DNA of 64,000 bases, from NCBI RefSeq assembly GCF_009184865.1, contig NZ_CP045096.1, positions 6,634,001 through 6,698,000 on the forward strand, given 5' to 3'. A program made the translations under genes and the position numbers. The notes below the pieces were generated by a model that had not been told where the DNA came from, searched no databases, and saw nothing but the letters and a program-made list of their open reading frames with translations. Origin of the DNA: Streptomyces phaeolivaceus. GTDB lineage: Bacteria > Actinomycetota > Actinomycetes > Streptomycetales > Streptomycetaceae. Shown piece after piece: positions 37,800 to 48,437 of this stretch (positions within the stretch are counted from its first letter, which is position 1; the number at the start of each line of letters is the position of its first letter).

Positions 37800-39632
37800 G
37801 TGAATCAGATGCAGGGCCGGCTCCTCGCGGAGCGCTACCGGCTCGTCGACACCATCGGCAGCGGCGGTATGGGCCGTGTCTGGCGTGCGCACGACGAGGT
37901 GTTGCACCGGGCCGTCGCCATCAAGGAGTTGACGGCCGCTCTCTATGTCTCGGAGAACGAGCAGGCCATCCTGTTGCGGCGGACCCGGGCCGAGGCGCGG
38001 GCGGCGGCGCGGATCAACCACTCGGCCGTCGTCACCGTGCACGACGTGCTGGAGCACGACAACCGGCCGTGGATCGTCATGGAGTTGGTCGAGGGCGTCT
38101 CGCTGGCCGACGCGGTCCGGGACCGGGGGCGTGTCGAGGCGCGTGAGGCGGCGCGGATCGGGATGTGGGTGCTGCGCGCGCTGCGGGCCGCCCACCGGGC
38201 CGGGGTGCTGCACCGCGATGTGAAGCCGGGGAACGTGCTGCTCGCCGAGGACGGGCGGGTCATGCTGACCGACTTCGGTATCGCGCAGGTCGAGGGCGAC
38301 ACGACGATCACCCGGACCGGCGAGATCGTCGGTTCCGTCGACTACATCGCCCCCGAGCGGGTGCGTGGACAGGAACCCGGGCCCGCGTCCGATCTGTGGT
38401 CGCTGGGTGCGACGCTGTACACGGCGGTCGAGGGGAAGTCGCCGTTCCGGCGCACCACGCCGCTCACCACCATGCAGGCCGTGGTGAGCGAGGAGGCGGC
38501 GGAGCCCGTGGCGGCCGGGCCGTTGGGGCCCGTCATCACCGCGCTGCTGTGCAAGGACCCGGCCGTACGGCCCGGCCCCGACGAGGCCGAACAGATGCTC
38601 GCGGAGGCGGCGGAGGGGCGACGGCCTCGGGCGGCACAGGCGTTCGTGGCCACGGAGTGGGCGGCTGGGGGGCCGGGTGGTTCGGGGGGACCGGGTGGTG
38701 CGGGCGGACCGGGTGGTGTGGCCGGTTCGGCCGGTTCGGCCGGTTCAGCTGGTTCGGATGGGTCTGAGGGTTCGCGTGGCTCTTATGGAGCACGTGGTTC
38801 GGATGGTGTGGGGGGCGGGGGAACTCACGTAGAGCCGAGTGCGGTGGGTGGTTCGGGGGAGTGGGGGTCGGGGCGTTCCAGCGTGGGGGCGGTCTCGGGC
38901 GGGGCGCAGGCGTCCGCCGTCTTCGGTGGGGGTTCCGGCGGCACCCCGGTCGTGCCGATACCGGGCGCTCATCCGCCTGCCTCCGTGGCGTCCGCCGGGC
39001 CCGGGGCGCGTACCGCCGGGCGGCGCGGCTGGGGTCGTAGGGTCGCGGTGGTCCTCCTGCTGGCCGCGTTGGTCGGCGGTGGTGGTGCCGTCGCGCTGCA
39101 CTACGCGGACGGGTGGAGCGCGGGGGGCGGATCCACCGCGGACGGGGCGGACGGGGATCAGCCGGCCGACGGGGTGCCCGAGGGGTGGGAGCGGGTCGAG
39201 GACCCGGAGGGTTTCAGCCTTGCTCTGCCCAAGGGGTGGAAGCGGCAGGTGGAGGGTACGCAGATCGACTACACGCCCGACGGCGGTGAGCACTTCCTCC
39301 GGGTCGCCGTGGACGACTCGCCGGACTTCGACAGCCCGTACCACCACCAGCTCGACCTGGAGGAGCAGGTGAGGACGCGGACCGACTACTGGCGGGTGAG
39401 TCTGAAGGAGAACGTCTACCGCGACCGGCCGGGCGCGCTGTGGGACTTCACCTGGACCGCGCGGGAGAAGGACTCGGAGTTCCCCGGCCCGCGCCGGGCG
39501 ATCGAGCAGATGTATCTCTCCCGGGACGGTGTCGAGTACACGATCTACATGTCCTCGCCCACGGCCGACTGGAAGACGGCGGAAGAGCAGTTCTACGCGG
39601 TGCTGCGCAGCTGGCGGGCGCCGCAGGGGTGA
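37800..39632 (+). CDS. Membrane Ser/Thr protein kinase 3
   Basis: The protein has about 610 residues from GTG 37800 (VNQMQGRLL); ATG 37809 is three codons later. The kinase domain is intact: GSGGMG loop, Lys42, HRD 138-140, DFG Asp158, APERVRG. A glycine-rich linker follows, partly a GSA repeat encoded by direct repeats near 38680-38760. The transmembrane helix is near 414-434. The extracellular domain (VEDPEGFSLALPKGWKRQ…ALWDFTWTAREKD) is clearly of the same type as in kinases 1 and 4. It is probably a cell-surface sensor kinase. Confidence 0.92.
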   Translation: MNQMQGRLLAERYRLVDTIGSGGMGRVWRAHDEVLHRAVAIKELTAALYVSENEQAILLRRTRAEARAAARINHSAVVTVHDVLEHDNRPWIVMELVEGVSLADAVRDRGRVEAREAARIGMWVLRALRAAHRAGVLHRDVKPGNVLLAEDGRVMLTDFGIAQVEGDTTITRTGEIVGSVDYIAPERVRGQEPGPASDLWSLGATLYTAVEGKSPFRRTTPLTTMQAVVSEEAAEPVAAGPLGPVITALLCKDPAVRPGPDEAEQMLAEAAEGRRPRAAQAFVATEWAAGGPGGSGGPGGAGGPGGVAGSAGSAGSAGSDGSEGSRGSYGARGSDGVGGGGTHVEPSAVGGSGEWGSGRSSVGAVSGGAQASAVFGGGSGGTPVVPIPGAHPPASVASAGPGARTAGRRGWGRRVAVVLLLAALVGGGGAVALHYADGWSAGGGSTADGADGDQPADGVPEGWERVEDPEGFSLALPKGWKRQVEGTQIDYTPDGGEHFLRVAVDDSPDFDSPYHHQLDLEEQVRTRTDYWRVSLKENVYRDRPGALWDFTWTAREKDSEFPGPRRAIEQMYLSRDGVEYTIYMSSPTADWKTAEEQFYAVLRSWRAPQG

Positions 39633-39668
39633 GGCCGGGGGGCGGCTAGCGTCGCCGGGTGCGGGTGC

Positions 39669-39707
39669 GTGGGGGCTGGTCGCGCGGTTCCCCGCGCCCC
39701 TGAAAGG
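39669..39707 (-). repeat. Dispersed intergenic repeat, copy 3 (inverted)
   Basis: On the minus strand this reads CCTTTCAGGGGCGCGGGGAA, then CCGCGCGACCAGCC, the same element as after the LacI, ECF42 and class II aldolase genes. Here it is inverted relative to the surrounding kinase genes. Confidence 0.6.
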
Positions 39708-39803
39708 CCAGCCCCTGCTTTGCGAGGCGCGGGGAGGGCGGTTGTCGGCCAGGCGCTCGCGCGGCACCGGAGGGTTTCGGTCCGGTGCGGCATGATGGGG
39801 CTC

Positions 39804-41657
<1,854 letters not shown>

Positions 41658-41666
<9 letters not shown>

Positions 41667-41765
41667 AGCGTGGACATTCTCGTACGTGGCTGAAGTGTGG
41701 ACAGCTTCAAACGCAGCCGAAGCGTGGGCTCCCGCGTACGTGACCAAAGCGGTGATAAGCGGCGT
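41658..41765. repeat. Four degenerate 27-bp tandem repeats after kinase 4
   Basis: Units start at 41658, 41685, 41712 and 41739, each beginning CGTGGCTGAAGCGTGGAC or a variant (CGCAGCCGAAGCGTGG, CGTGACCAAAGCGG). The TGA stop of kinase 4 is in unit 1. The length is nine codons, so the array would be in frame if the stop were read through, but unit 2 also has a TGA in that frame. Confidence 0.65.
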
Positions 41766-41839
41766 TCCGCGTCACGGGTCTGTGACCGGAAAGCGACGGG
41801 GGTGGCTGCCGAAGCGCTTGCCGCGATACAGATGAACGT

Positions 41840-43531
41840 ATGAGCAGCAACGGGGGCGCCCCTTACGGATCCGGGCAGGGGTCCGGCCATGGACCCGACG
41901 AACCGACGAGTTTCGGACTGCAACCGCCGCGGCCGAGCGTGCCGTACCCGGGGAACCCGTACGCGCCGCCGACCCGGGTGGCGGCACCGTCGGCCCCGCC
42001 CTCGCCGGACCCCGGCACCGGGACGGACCCTGGCACCGGGCGGCTGATCGCCGGGCGTTACCGGCTGCTCGCCAAGCTCGGCCATGGCGGTATGGGCACG
42101 GTGTGGCGGGCGCAGGACGAGACGGTGGATCGCGAGGTCGCCGTCAAGGAGCCCCGCGTACCGGATCATCTTCCCGACCGTGAACGGGCCAACGCCTTCG
42201 AGCGGATGCGGCGCGAGGCCCGTGCGGCGGCCAGGCTCGACCATCCGTCGGTCGTGAACGTGCATGACGTGGCGGTCGTGGACGGTAAGCCGTGGATCGT
42301 GATGGAGCTGGTGCGGGGGCGTTCGCTGGGCGACGCGCTCCAGGAGGGCACCCTCGGGGTGCGTGACGCGGCGAGAATCGGCCTCGACGTGCTCGGCGCG
42401 CTGGAGGCCGCGCACGCGGCGGGCATCCTGCACCGGGACGTCAAACCGGACAACGTCCTCCTCGGCCGCCACGACCGGGTGGTCCTCACCGACTTCGGCA
42501 TCGCCCAGATCGAGGGCGAGACGAATCTGACGGACACCGGCGGCTTCGTCGGCTCGCCCGAGTACATCGCCCCCGAGCGGGTGTTGGGGCAGCGCCCCGG
42601 CCCGGCCTCCGACCTCTGGTCGCTCGGTGTCGTCCTCTACGCCGCCACCGAGGGCGTGTCGCCGTTCCGGCGCAGCAACACGCCGGCGACCCTGCAGTCC
42701 GTGCTCAACGCCACGCCCGCGGCGCCCGCCTCGGCCACCGGACCGCTCGCCGAGGCCATCAACGGCCTGCTGCAGAAGGACCCGGCGCGCCGCCCGAGCG
42801 CCGCCCGCGTCCGCGAACTGCTGGAGACGGCCGCCGACCCGCCGGCGCCCGCGCCCACCCAGGTCGTTCAGCACCTCGCCGCGCCTCCGGCCCCGCAGGG
42901 CAAGGGCATCCGGGTCGGGGCCAAGACCCTCGCCGGGCTCGGCGCGGTGGTCGTCGCGGCGGCTGTGACGGCGTACCTGGTGATCGCCGACCCCTTCGCG
43001 GGGCCGCTGCCGGACGGCTGGAAGCAGCGGGACCTCGGGACGAAGGTCGCCGCGAGCCTCGGCGTGCCCGGGGACTTCGTGAAGGACCGGTTCGGGCCGG
43101 ACGAGACCGACGGGACGTTCGCGCAGTACAGCGACCCGAGCGGGCTGATCCGGATCAACGTCGACCGGGACGTCAAGAAGGACGACAAGGAGAACGAGAT
43201 CCCGGGCGTCGCGCTGGACAAGGCGTACGCCGACTGGGAGTCGGTCAAGGACGGCGAGTACACCCTGGACATCGCGGACGACCCCGCGCCGAAGGGGCGG
43301 CCCCAGGAGACGAGGTTCCAGGACCACGAGGCCGCCGAGAACACCATCGTGTACACGACCACGGACACCCAGGCCCCAAGGCTGCGAGAGGCCCGGGTCC
43401 TGTACTACAAGGCCGGCAACGGTGACATGTACCGGCTCTGGATCGACTATCCGGGCAAGGGGCACTTCACCGAGCAGGGTCGCGAGATCGCCCGTACGGT
43501 CGTCGCGAATCTGAAGATCGACCGGATGTAG
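41840..43531 (+). CDS. Membrane Ser/Thr protein kinase 5
   Basis: The 563-residue protein has a Pro/Gly-rich cytoplasmic leader of about 65 residues before the kinase domain (GHGGMG loop, Lys103, HRD 198-200, DFG Asp218, APERVLG). Transmembrane helix near 363-385. The extracellular domain of about 170 residues (LPDGWKQRDLGTKVAASLGVPGDF…WIDYPG) is shorter in its entry and more diverged than in kinases 1, 3 and 4. It converges on the glycosyltransferase gene with only 19 bases between stop codons. Confidence 0.92.
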   Translation: MSSNGGAPYGSGQGSGHGPDEPTSFGLQPPRPSVPYPGNPYAPPTRVAAPSAPPSPDPGTGTDPGTGRLIAGRYRLLAKLGHGGMGTVWRAQDETVDREVAVKEPRVPDHLPDRERANAFERMRREARAAARLDHPSVVNVHDVAVVDGKPWIVMELVRGRSLGDALQEGTLGVRDAARIGLDVLGALEAAHAAGILHRDVKPDNVLLGRHDRVVLTDFGIAQIEGETNLTDTGGFVGSPEYIAPERVLGQRPGPASDLWSLGVVLYAATEGVSPFRRSNTPATLQSVLNATPAAPASATGPLAEAINGLLQKDPARRPSAARVRELLETAADPPAPAPTQVVQHLAAPPAPQGKGIRVGAKTLAGLGAVVVAAAVTAYLVIADPFAGPLPDGWKQRDLGTKVAASLGVPGDFVKDRFGPDETDGTFAQYSDPSGLIRINVDRDVKKDDKENEIPGVALDKAYADWESVKDGEYTLDIADDPAPKGRPQETRFQDHEAAENTIVYTTTDTQAPRLREARVLYYKAGNGDMYRLWIDYPGKGHFTEQGREIARTVVANLKIDRM

Positions 43532-43550
43532 CCCCCCCCGGGCCGCCGCC

Positions 43551-45755
43551 TCAGGAGAGGGCGACGGCCAGGTCGTTGGTGACCGTGAAGAAGAAACGGG
43601 CCTGCGGGGAGGCGCCGTTCGGCGTGGTCAGGGCGACCGCCGGGTACCTGTCGGTGTCCTTTCGGTCCACGATGTCGTCGAACAACCGGCCGAGGCGGAT
43701 CAGTTCGGCGTCGGGGGCGGGGCGCAGGAAGAGGTCCCAGATCGCCTTGTCCGGCCCGGCGGGATCGGGAAGAGACGTCAGCTGCGCGTGGAAGCCGCGC
43801 CCGCCGCCCCGGGCGCGGCTTCCACGCACCGCACGTCCTTCTCCGGCGTGTCCCTCTTCCGTGCGTGCCGCCGGTTCCTCGAAGTCCGGCAGGTCCTCGC
43901 CCCGGGCCACGCCCACCAGTGCCGCGTCCGCGCCGAGTTCGGCCCCGTGCAGGACGCCCTCCACCGCGATCGAGCCGTCGCCCCCGGGCAGTGCGGTGAC
44001 CTCGGCGTGCGCGGGGCGGTGGAAGGCGCGCAGGGCGAGAAAGCCGTCCTTGGTCTCGTACGGGATCCGCCAGGCGACCGGTGTCCCGTCCGGGATCCCG
44101 GCGGTCAACAGGCCCCGCTGCTCGACCAGTCCGGCCCGCAGCCGCCGCCGTGCCCCGTCCTCGTCCCGCTCGACGTGCAGATCCCAGCGGCCCTCCGCGA
44201 GGGTCGGGGCGGCCCGGTCCAGCGTGGCCGTCCAGGGGCTCTTCGCCTCGTCCGGGGCCTCCCGCTCCAGGGGGACACGGACGACCTCGCCGTCGTCACC
44301 GTGGCGCCGGCGGAGGACGAGCGTGAGGCCGTGGCCGGGCGTGTCGGACACCCCGGATTCCCTGGACACCTCGGACACCCCAGGTACTACAGGCACCCCG
44401 GACGCGGCGACCGAGATCCGTACACCGCCGCGCGCGTCGACCCGGCAGCCGGCCTTCGGACGCAGAGGGCGCGGCCCGGCGCTCTCGGCGGAGGATTTCG
44501 GGGGTGCCGCCGTCTCGGGCGGGGCGGCGGCGGAGGGCCGCGCGGTACCCGGCAGCAGCGCTCCCAGGGCCCGTCGTACCCGGCGCCGCAGCTTCACGGC
44601 GGCCGGTGTGCGCGCCTCCCGGAGTTCGGCGATCAACTCCTCGTACTCGGTGGCGATCAGGCGCGGCGCGTACCGCTGGACGGTGGTGCGGCCGGCGGTG
44701 CCGAGGCTCTGCCGCAGCCGGGGGTCGTCGATCACGCGGAGCAGGCCCGAGGCGAGGGCGTTCGGGTCGGACGGGGGGACGAGGAGGCCGTCGGTGCCGT
44801 CGGTGATGATCTCGCGGGGGCCGTGCGGGCAGTCGGTGGCGACCATCGGGACCCCGGCGTGCATGGCCTCCAGGATGGTCATGCCGAACGACTCCCACTC
44901 GGAGCTGACCACCGCGACGGACGCCTTCGACCACTCGGCCTCCAGGGTCGCGTAGGGGCCCATGAGGAAGACATGGTCGTTGAGGCCCATGGTGTCGATC
45001 GCGGTACGCAGGTTCGCGCGCTCCGGGCCCTTGCCGTAGATCCGCAGCCGCCACTCGGGGCGTTCGGCGACGACCTTGGCGAAGGCCTCGATGAGCAGGT
45101 CGTAGCGCTTGACCGGGAACAGTCGTCCGGCGGCGACCACCAACGGGACGCGCAGATCGGAGGGTTCGGCCTTCGAGCGGGGCGCGGCGTTGCCGATGTT
45201 CGTGATCCGGGTCCGCAGTCCCGGCAGATGGTGGCGGTGGTCGGCGGCGTCCCGTGCGGAGACGGTGACGAACGCGTCCAGGCGCCCGATCGCCGCGTTC
45301 TGCGCCTCGCGCACGCCGGGCACGTGATTGTCGTACGACAGATGCTCCTGCCCGATGCGTACGGCGTGGCGCGGTCCGTGTTCGGCGAGGAGGACGACGA
45401 GGGCCGGGCGGGTCGCGATGAGGACGTCCGCGTCGGTGGTGTCGAGGAAGGCGCGCAGACGTTCGTCGGTGAGCGCGTTGTAGCGGTGGGCCAGGACCTC
45501 GGTGGGCGGCACGAGGGCGGAGGGCCGGGACATCAGCTCGTGGCCGCCGTCGTACGTGTCGGCCTCGGGGCGTTCGTCGACGAGCGGGACCAGGCGGACC
45601 TTGCCGCTCGCGGCGAGCAGGGGGCGGTCGGCGGTGCGTAACACCGAGACGATCTCGACCTCGTGGCGGGCCGCCAGGGCACCGGCCAGGTTGAGGGTGG
45701 AGCGGACGGTGCCGCCGATGGCGTAGGCGTTGTGGAGCAGGAAGGCGATCTTCAT
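43551..45755 (-). CDS. GT4-family glycosyltransferase with C-terminal extension
   Basis: The protein has 734 residues. Residues 1-385 are a GT-B glycosyltransferase: an N-terminal Gly-rich loop (NAYAIGGTVRSTLNLA), VAAGRLFPVKRYDLLIEAF, and the family E-x7-E donor-site motif in SEWESFGMTILEAMHAGVPMVATD near 290. From about residue 430 a further 300 residues follow, predicted mostly beta-strand (GGVRISVAASG, GRWDLHVERDE, WRIPYETKDG). This resembles the accessory domains found in some glycosyltransferases of teichoic-acid-like polymer synthesis. Acceptor and donor are unknown. The next gene in the same direction is an alpha/beta hydrolase 18 bases away. Confidence 0.85.
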   Translation of the reverse strand: MKIAFLLHNAYAIGGTVRSTLNLAGALAARHEVEIVSVLRTADRPLLAASGKVRLVPLVDERPEADTYDGGHELMSRPSALVPPTEVLAHRYNALTDERLRAFLDTTDADVLIATRPALVVLLAEHGPRHAVRIGQEHLSYDNHVPGVREAQNAAIGRLDAFVTVSARDAADHRHHLPGLRTRITNIGNAAPRSKAEPSDLRVPLVVAAGRLFPVKRYDLLIEAFAKVVAERPEWRLRIYGKGPERANLRTAIDTMGLNDHVFLMGPYATLEAEWSKASVAVVSSEWESFGMTILEAMHAGVPMVATDCPHGPREIITDGTDGLLVPPSDPNALASGLLRVIDDPRLRQSLGTAGRTTVQRYAPRLIATEYEELIAELREARTPAAVKLRRRVRRALGALLPGTARPSAAAPPETAAPPKSSAESAGPRPLRPKAGCRVDARGGVRISVAASGVPVVPGVSEVSRESGVSDTPGHGLTLVLRRRHGDDGEVVRVPLEREAPDEAKSPWTATLDRAAPTLAEGRWDLHVERDEDGARRRLRAGLVEQRGLLTAGIPDGTPVAWRIPYETKDGFLALRAFHRPAHAEVTALPGGDGSIAVEGVLHGAELGADAALVGVARGEDLPDFEEPAARTEEGHAGEGRAVRGSRARGGGRGFHAQLTSLPDPAGPDKAIWDLFLRPAPDAELIRLGRLFDDIVDRKDTDRYPAVALTTPNGASPQARFFFTVTNDLAVALS

Positions 45756-45773
45756 AGGGCGTTGTGTGTCCTC

Positions 45774-46760
45774 TCAGTGTGTCCTCTCCGCGATCCAGCC
45801 CAGGACCCGGTCGGCCACTCCCGGCTCGTCCAACAGTGCTCCGCCGTGCGAGGAACCGGGCACCGTCTCCACCGTGACCCCATTGGCGGGCATGTTGTGA
45901 TCGGTCTCCTCGGCCGCTTCGAGGTCGCGCGAGTGCCGGACGGGCACGGGGTCGCCCTCGGAGTGGAGCAGGAACATGGGCGCGTCGTCGGCGCCGGAGG
46001 CACGGCTCTTGGCGGCCATGTCGTCCCAGACGTCCCGGCAACCGGGCTGCGCGGAGGGCGCGGGAGTGGGAGTGGAGGCGGGGGTGGGGGCGGACGTTTC
46101 CGTCGGGGAGCAGCGGGCCAGGAGGACGGCGTTGTCGCGCAGTCCGCGCTGCCAGTCGGTCGCGGTGCCGGCGTTGCCGTCCTGCCAGGCGCGGTACGGG
46201 GAGGCCACCGGGGACAGGGCCACCACGCCGTCGAGGCGGTAGGCGCCGGAGCGGTAGGTCGCGACGGACGTGGCTGTCTGGCCGCCGGAGGAGGAGCCCA
46301 GGAGCACCAGCCGGCTGGTGTCCAGGTCGAAGTCGGCGGCGTGGTCGCGGATCCAGTCGAGCGCGGAGAGGGCGTCGGTGCGCTGGGCGGGCCAGGGGGC
46401 GTCGGCGTTCAGCCGGTAGTCGATGTCGAAGACGGCGTACCCGGCGTCCGCGAAGGCGCGCGACCAGGTGGTCCAGCCGGTGTCCCTCGACCACTGGCCG
46501 CCGTGCAGGATCAGGATGCCGGGCTGCCTGCCCGCGCGCTCCTCACCGGCGGCGTTCCAGTAGGCGTCGAGGGTCTGCCGGGTGTGCGAACCGTAGGAGT
46601 ACGTGGCCTCGTTGCGGGCCGCCGCCACGCTGTCGCGCATGTCCCAGACGAGGAGCGTGGCGACGGCAGCGGAACAGAGAACCAGACAACCCCAGAGCCG
46701 ACGCACGGCCACCTGCCCTTCGAACGTCCTGACCGCAGGCGACCGTTGCCTTCGGGTCAT
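45774..46760 (-). CDS. Alpha/beta hydrolase, membrane-anchored or exported
   Basis: The protein has about 328 residues from ATG 46760; a GTG 17 codons later (GTGGCCGTGCGT, behind GAAGGGCAG) is an alternative start. An N-terminal hydrophobic segment (LWGCLVLCSAAVATLLVW) suggests a signal anchor. The hydrolase fold shows the oxyanion HGGQW motif, the nucleophile elbow GSSSGG, and a closing His in SSHGGALLD. A Thr/Pro/Ala-rich segment (TETSAPTPASTPTP) interrupts the fold near residue 230. It is probably an esterase or lipase of the BD-FAE/carboxylesterase type. It lies just before, and probably co-transcribed with, the glycosyltransferase gene. Confidence 0.85.
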   Translation of the reverse strand: MTRRQRSPAVRTFEGQVAVRRLWGCLVLCSAAVATLLVWDMRDSVAAARNEATYSYGSHTRQTLDAYWNAAGEERAGRQPGILILHGGQWSRDTGWTTWSRAFADAGYAVFDIDYRLNADAPWPAQRTDALSALDWIRDHAADFDLDTSRLVLLGSSSGGQTATSVATYRSGAYRLDGVVALSPVASPYRAWQDGNAGTATDWQRGLRDNAVLLARCSPTETSAPTPASTPTPAPSAQPGCRDVWDDMAAKSRASGADDAPMFLLHSEGDPVPVRHSRDLEAAEETDHNMPANGVTVETVPGSSHGGALLDEPGVADRVLGWIAERTH

Positions 46761-46810
46761 CGGACTATAGGCGGCCCGCTCGAACCGATGCCAAGCGGGC
46801 AGGCCGCCGC

Positions 46811-46890
46811 GTCCTTCGGTGTCCTTCGGTGTCCTTCGGTGTCCTTCGGTGTCTTGCGGCGTCCTGCGGCGTCCTGCGGTGTCTTTCGGC
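46811..46890. repeat. Eight-unit decamer tandem repeat
   Basis: Eight consecutive 10-base units occupy 80 bases: GTCCTTCGGT four times exactly, then GTCTTGCGGC, GTCCTGCGGC, GTCCTGCGGT and GTCTTTCGGC. The array lies in the divergent region between the hydrolase and the lipid-kinase-like gene, where the promoters of both should be. The period is close to one helical turn of DNA. Confidence 0.85.
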
Positions 46891-47001
46891 GGGGACCGTC
46901 GAGGGGTGACGCGGCCGGAGTCCGGGGGCCATCGCTTTGTCCGGCCTCTTGCCCCTAACATGCCGTGTCAAGTGCATGATCGGCGCGAGAGGCGAGCGAG
47001 C

Positions 47002-48393
47002 GTGGGCATCGAACATCTGGACGTGCGGGCTCACGCGAGACAGCGCTGGGCGGCCAGGGCCGCACTCGGCTGCGCGGTCCTCGCCGTCCTGCTGCCGCTC
47101 GGCTACGCGCGCGGGGCGAGCCTGCTGCTCGTCGCCGGGGTCGTACTCGGCGCCGGTCTCACCGTGGCCGCGCTGTGGTGGGTGCTCGTCCATCGCGGCG
47201 CCGTCCGCGTCGCGGCGGGCGTGCTGGCCGTGGCCGCGCCGGTCGGGGTCATCTGGTGGTTCGCCGCCGTCAATCTGCTGTGGGTCGTGATCGTCTCGGC
47301 CGCCCTGTGGGCCGTCGCCGTCTGGTCCGGCAAGTTCGCCCTCAGCAGCACCAAGTCCCATGTGGTCCAGGTGCCCGAGCACCGCACCCCGGCCCCCACC
47401 CGCCCCTTCCTGATCATGAACCCCAAGTCCGGGGGCGGAAAGGTCGAGCGCTTCCGGCTGAGGGAGCGGGCCGAACGCCTCGGCGCCACCGTCCATCTCC
47501 TCGACCCCGCGCACCACGAGGACGTCGCCATACTGGCCCGGGACGCCGTCAGGAACGGCGCCGACCTGCTCGGCGTGGCCGGTGGCGACGGGACCCAGGC
47601 CCAGGTCGCGGCGATCGCGGCGGCGTACGACGTGCCGCTCCTCGTCATCTCGGCGGGCACCCGCAACCACTTCGCGATGGACCTCGGCCTCGACCGCGAC
47701 AACCCGGCCGCCTGCCTCGACGCCCTCACGGACAAGGGCGTCGAACTCCATGTCGACCTCGGCTACGCCAGCGGCCACCCCTTCGTGAACAACGCCTCCT
47801 TCGGCGCGTACGCCGCCGTCGTGCAGAGCCCCGCCTACCGCGACGACAAGGTCCGCACCACCCTGGAGCTGCTGCCCGAACTGCTCACGCACCAGCGGGG
47901 GCCGCGCCTGACCGCCCGGATCGGGGAGGCCGTCATCGACGCGCCCCAGGCCGTGCTCGTCAGCAACAACGTGTACCGCAGCGACGACCTCGTCGGCCTC
48001 GGCCGCCGGGAGCGGCTGGACGCCGGGGTGCTGGGTGTCGTCGGCGTCCGCGTCGACAGCGCCGCCGAGGCCGCCGGAATGGTCCTCGGCCCGAACGCCC
48101 CCGGCCTCAGCCTTCTCGTCGCGGACGAGATCGTCGTCGAGGCCGACCAGCCGGAGATCGAGGTCGGCGTCGACGGCGAGGCGCTCGTCCTGCCGACCCC
48201 CGTCCACTGCCGGGTCTCACCGAAGGCCCTGCGTGTGCGCGTGCCCCGCGACCGGCCCGGGGTCCCCGAGCCCAAGCCGCCGCTCGACTGGCGCCGACTG
48301 CGCAAGCTCGCCGCCGCGGTCGGCCGCACGGCCCTGCCCAAGCATCGCGAACGGTACGGCTGGGCCCAGCAGTTGTGGGACCGGTGGCGTTAG
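47002..48393 (+). CDS. Diacylglycerol kinase-family membrane protein
   Basis: The protein has 463 residues from GTG 47002, about nine bases after GAGAGG. Residues 20-125 contain four or five hydrophobic spans. The remainder is a DAGK/sphingosine-kinase catalytic domain with MNPKSGGGK, the nucleotide-binding GGDGT at 194-198, SAGTRNHFAMDLG and NNASFGAYA. It likely phosphorylates a membrane lipid. The fusion of a multi-span membrane part to the kinase domain is common in actinobacteria. The sixth Ser/Thr kinase follows 44 bases downstream. Confidence 0.88.
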   Translation: MGIEHLDVRAHARQRWAARAALGCAVLAVLLPLGYARGASLLLVAGVVLGAGLTVAALWWVLVHRGAVRVAAGVLAVAAPVGVIWWFAAVNLLWVVIVSAALWAVAVWSGKFALSSTKSHVVQVPEHRTPAPTRPFLIMNPKSGGGKVERFRLRERAERLGATVHLLDPAHHEDVAILARDAVRNGADLLGVAGGDGTQAQVAAIAAAYDVPLLVISAGTRNHFAMDLGLDRDNPAACLDALTDKGVELHVDLGYASGHPFVNNASFGAYAAVVQSPAYRDDKVRTTLELLPELLTHQRGPRLTARIGEAVIDAPQAVLVSNNVYRSDDLVGLGRRERLDAGVLGVVGVRVDSAAEAAGMVLGPNAPGLSLLVADEIVVEADQPEIEVGVDGEALVLPTPVHCRVSPKALRVRVPRDRPGVPEPKPPLDWRRLRKLAAAVGRTALPKHRERYGWAQQLWDRWR

Positions 48394-48437
48394 CCGCCCG
48401 TTCCGCCGGGTGGTGATGATGGTGGTAGTGATGAGGC

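Noticed and set aside
46811..46890. Decamer array as a CRISPR array
   Set aside because: Units are 10 bases with no spacers between them, and no cas genes are present.
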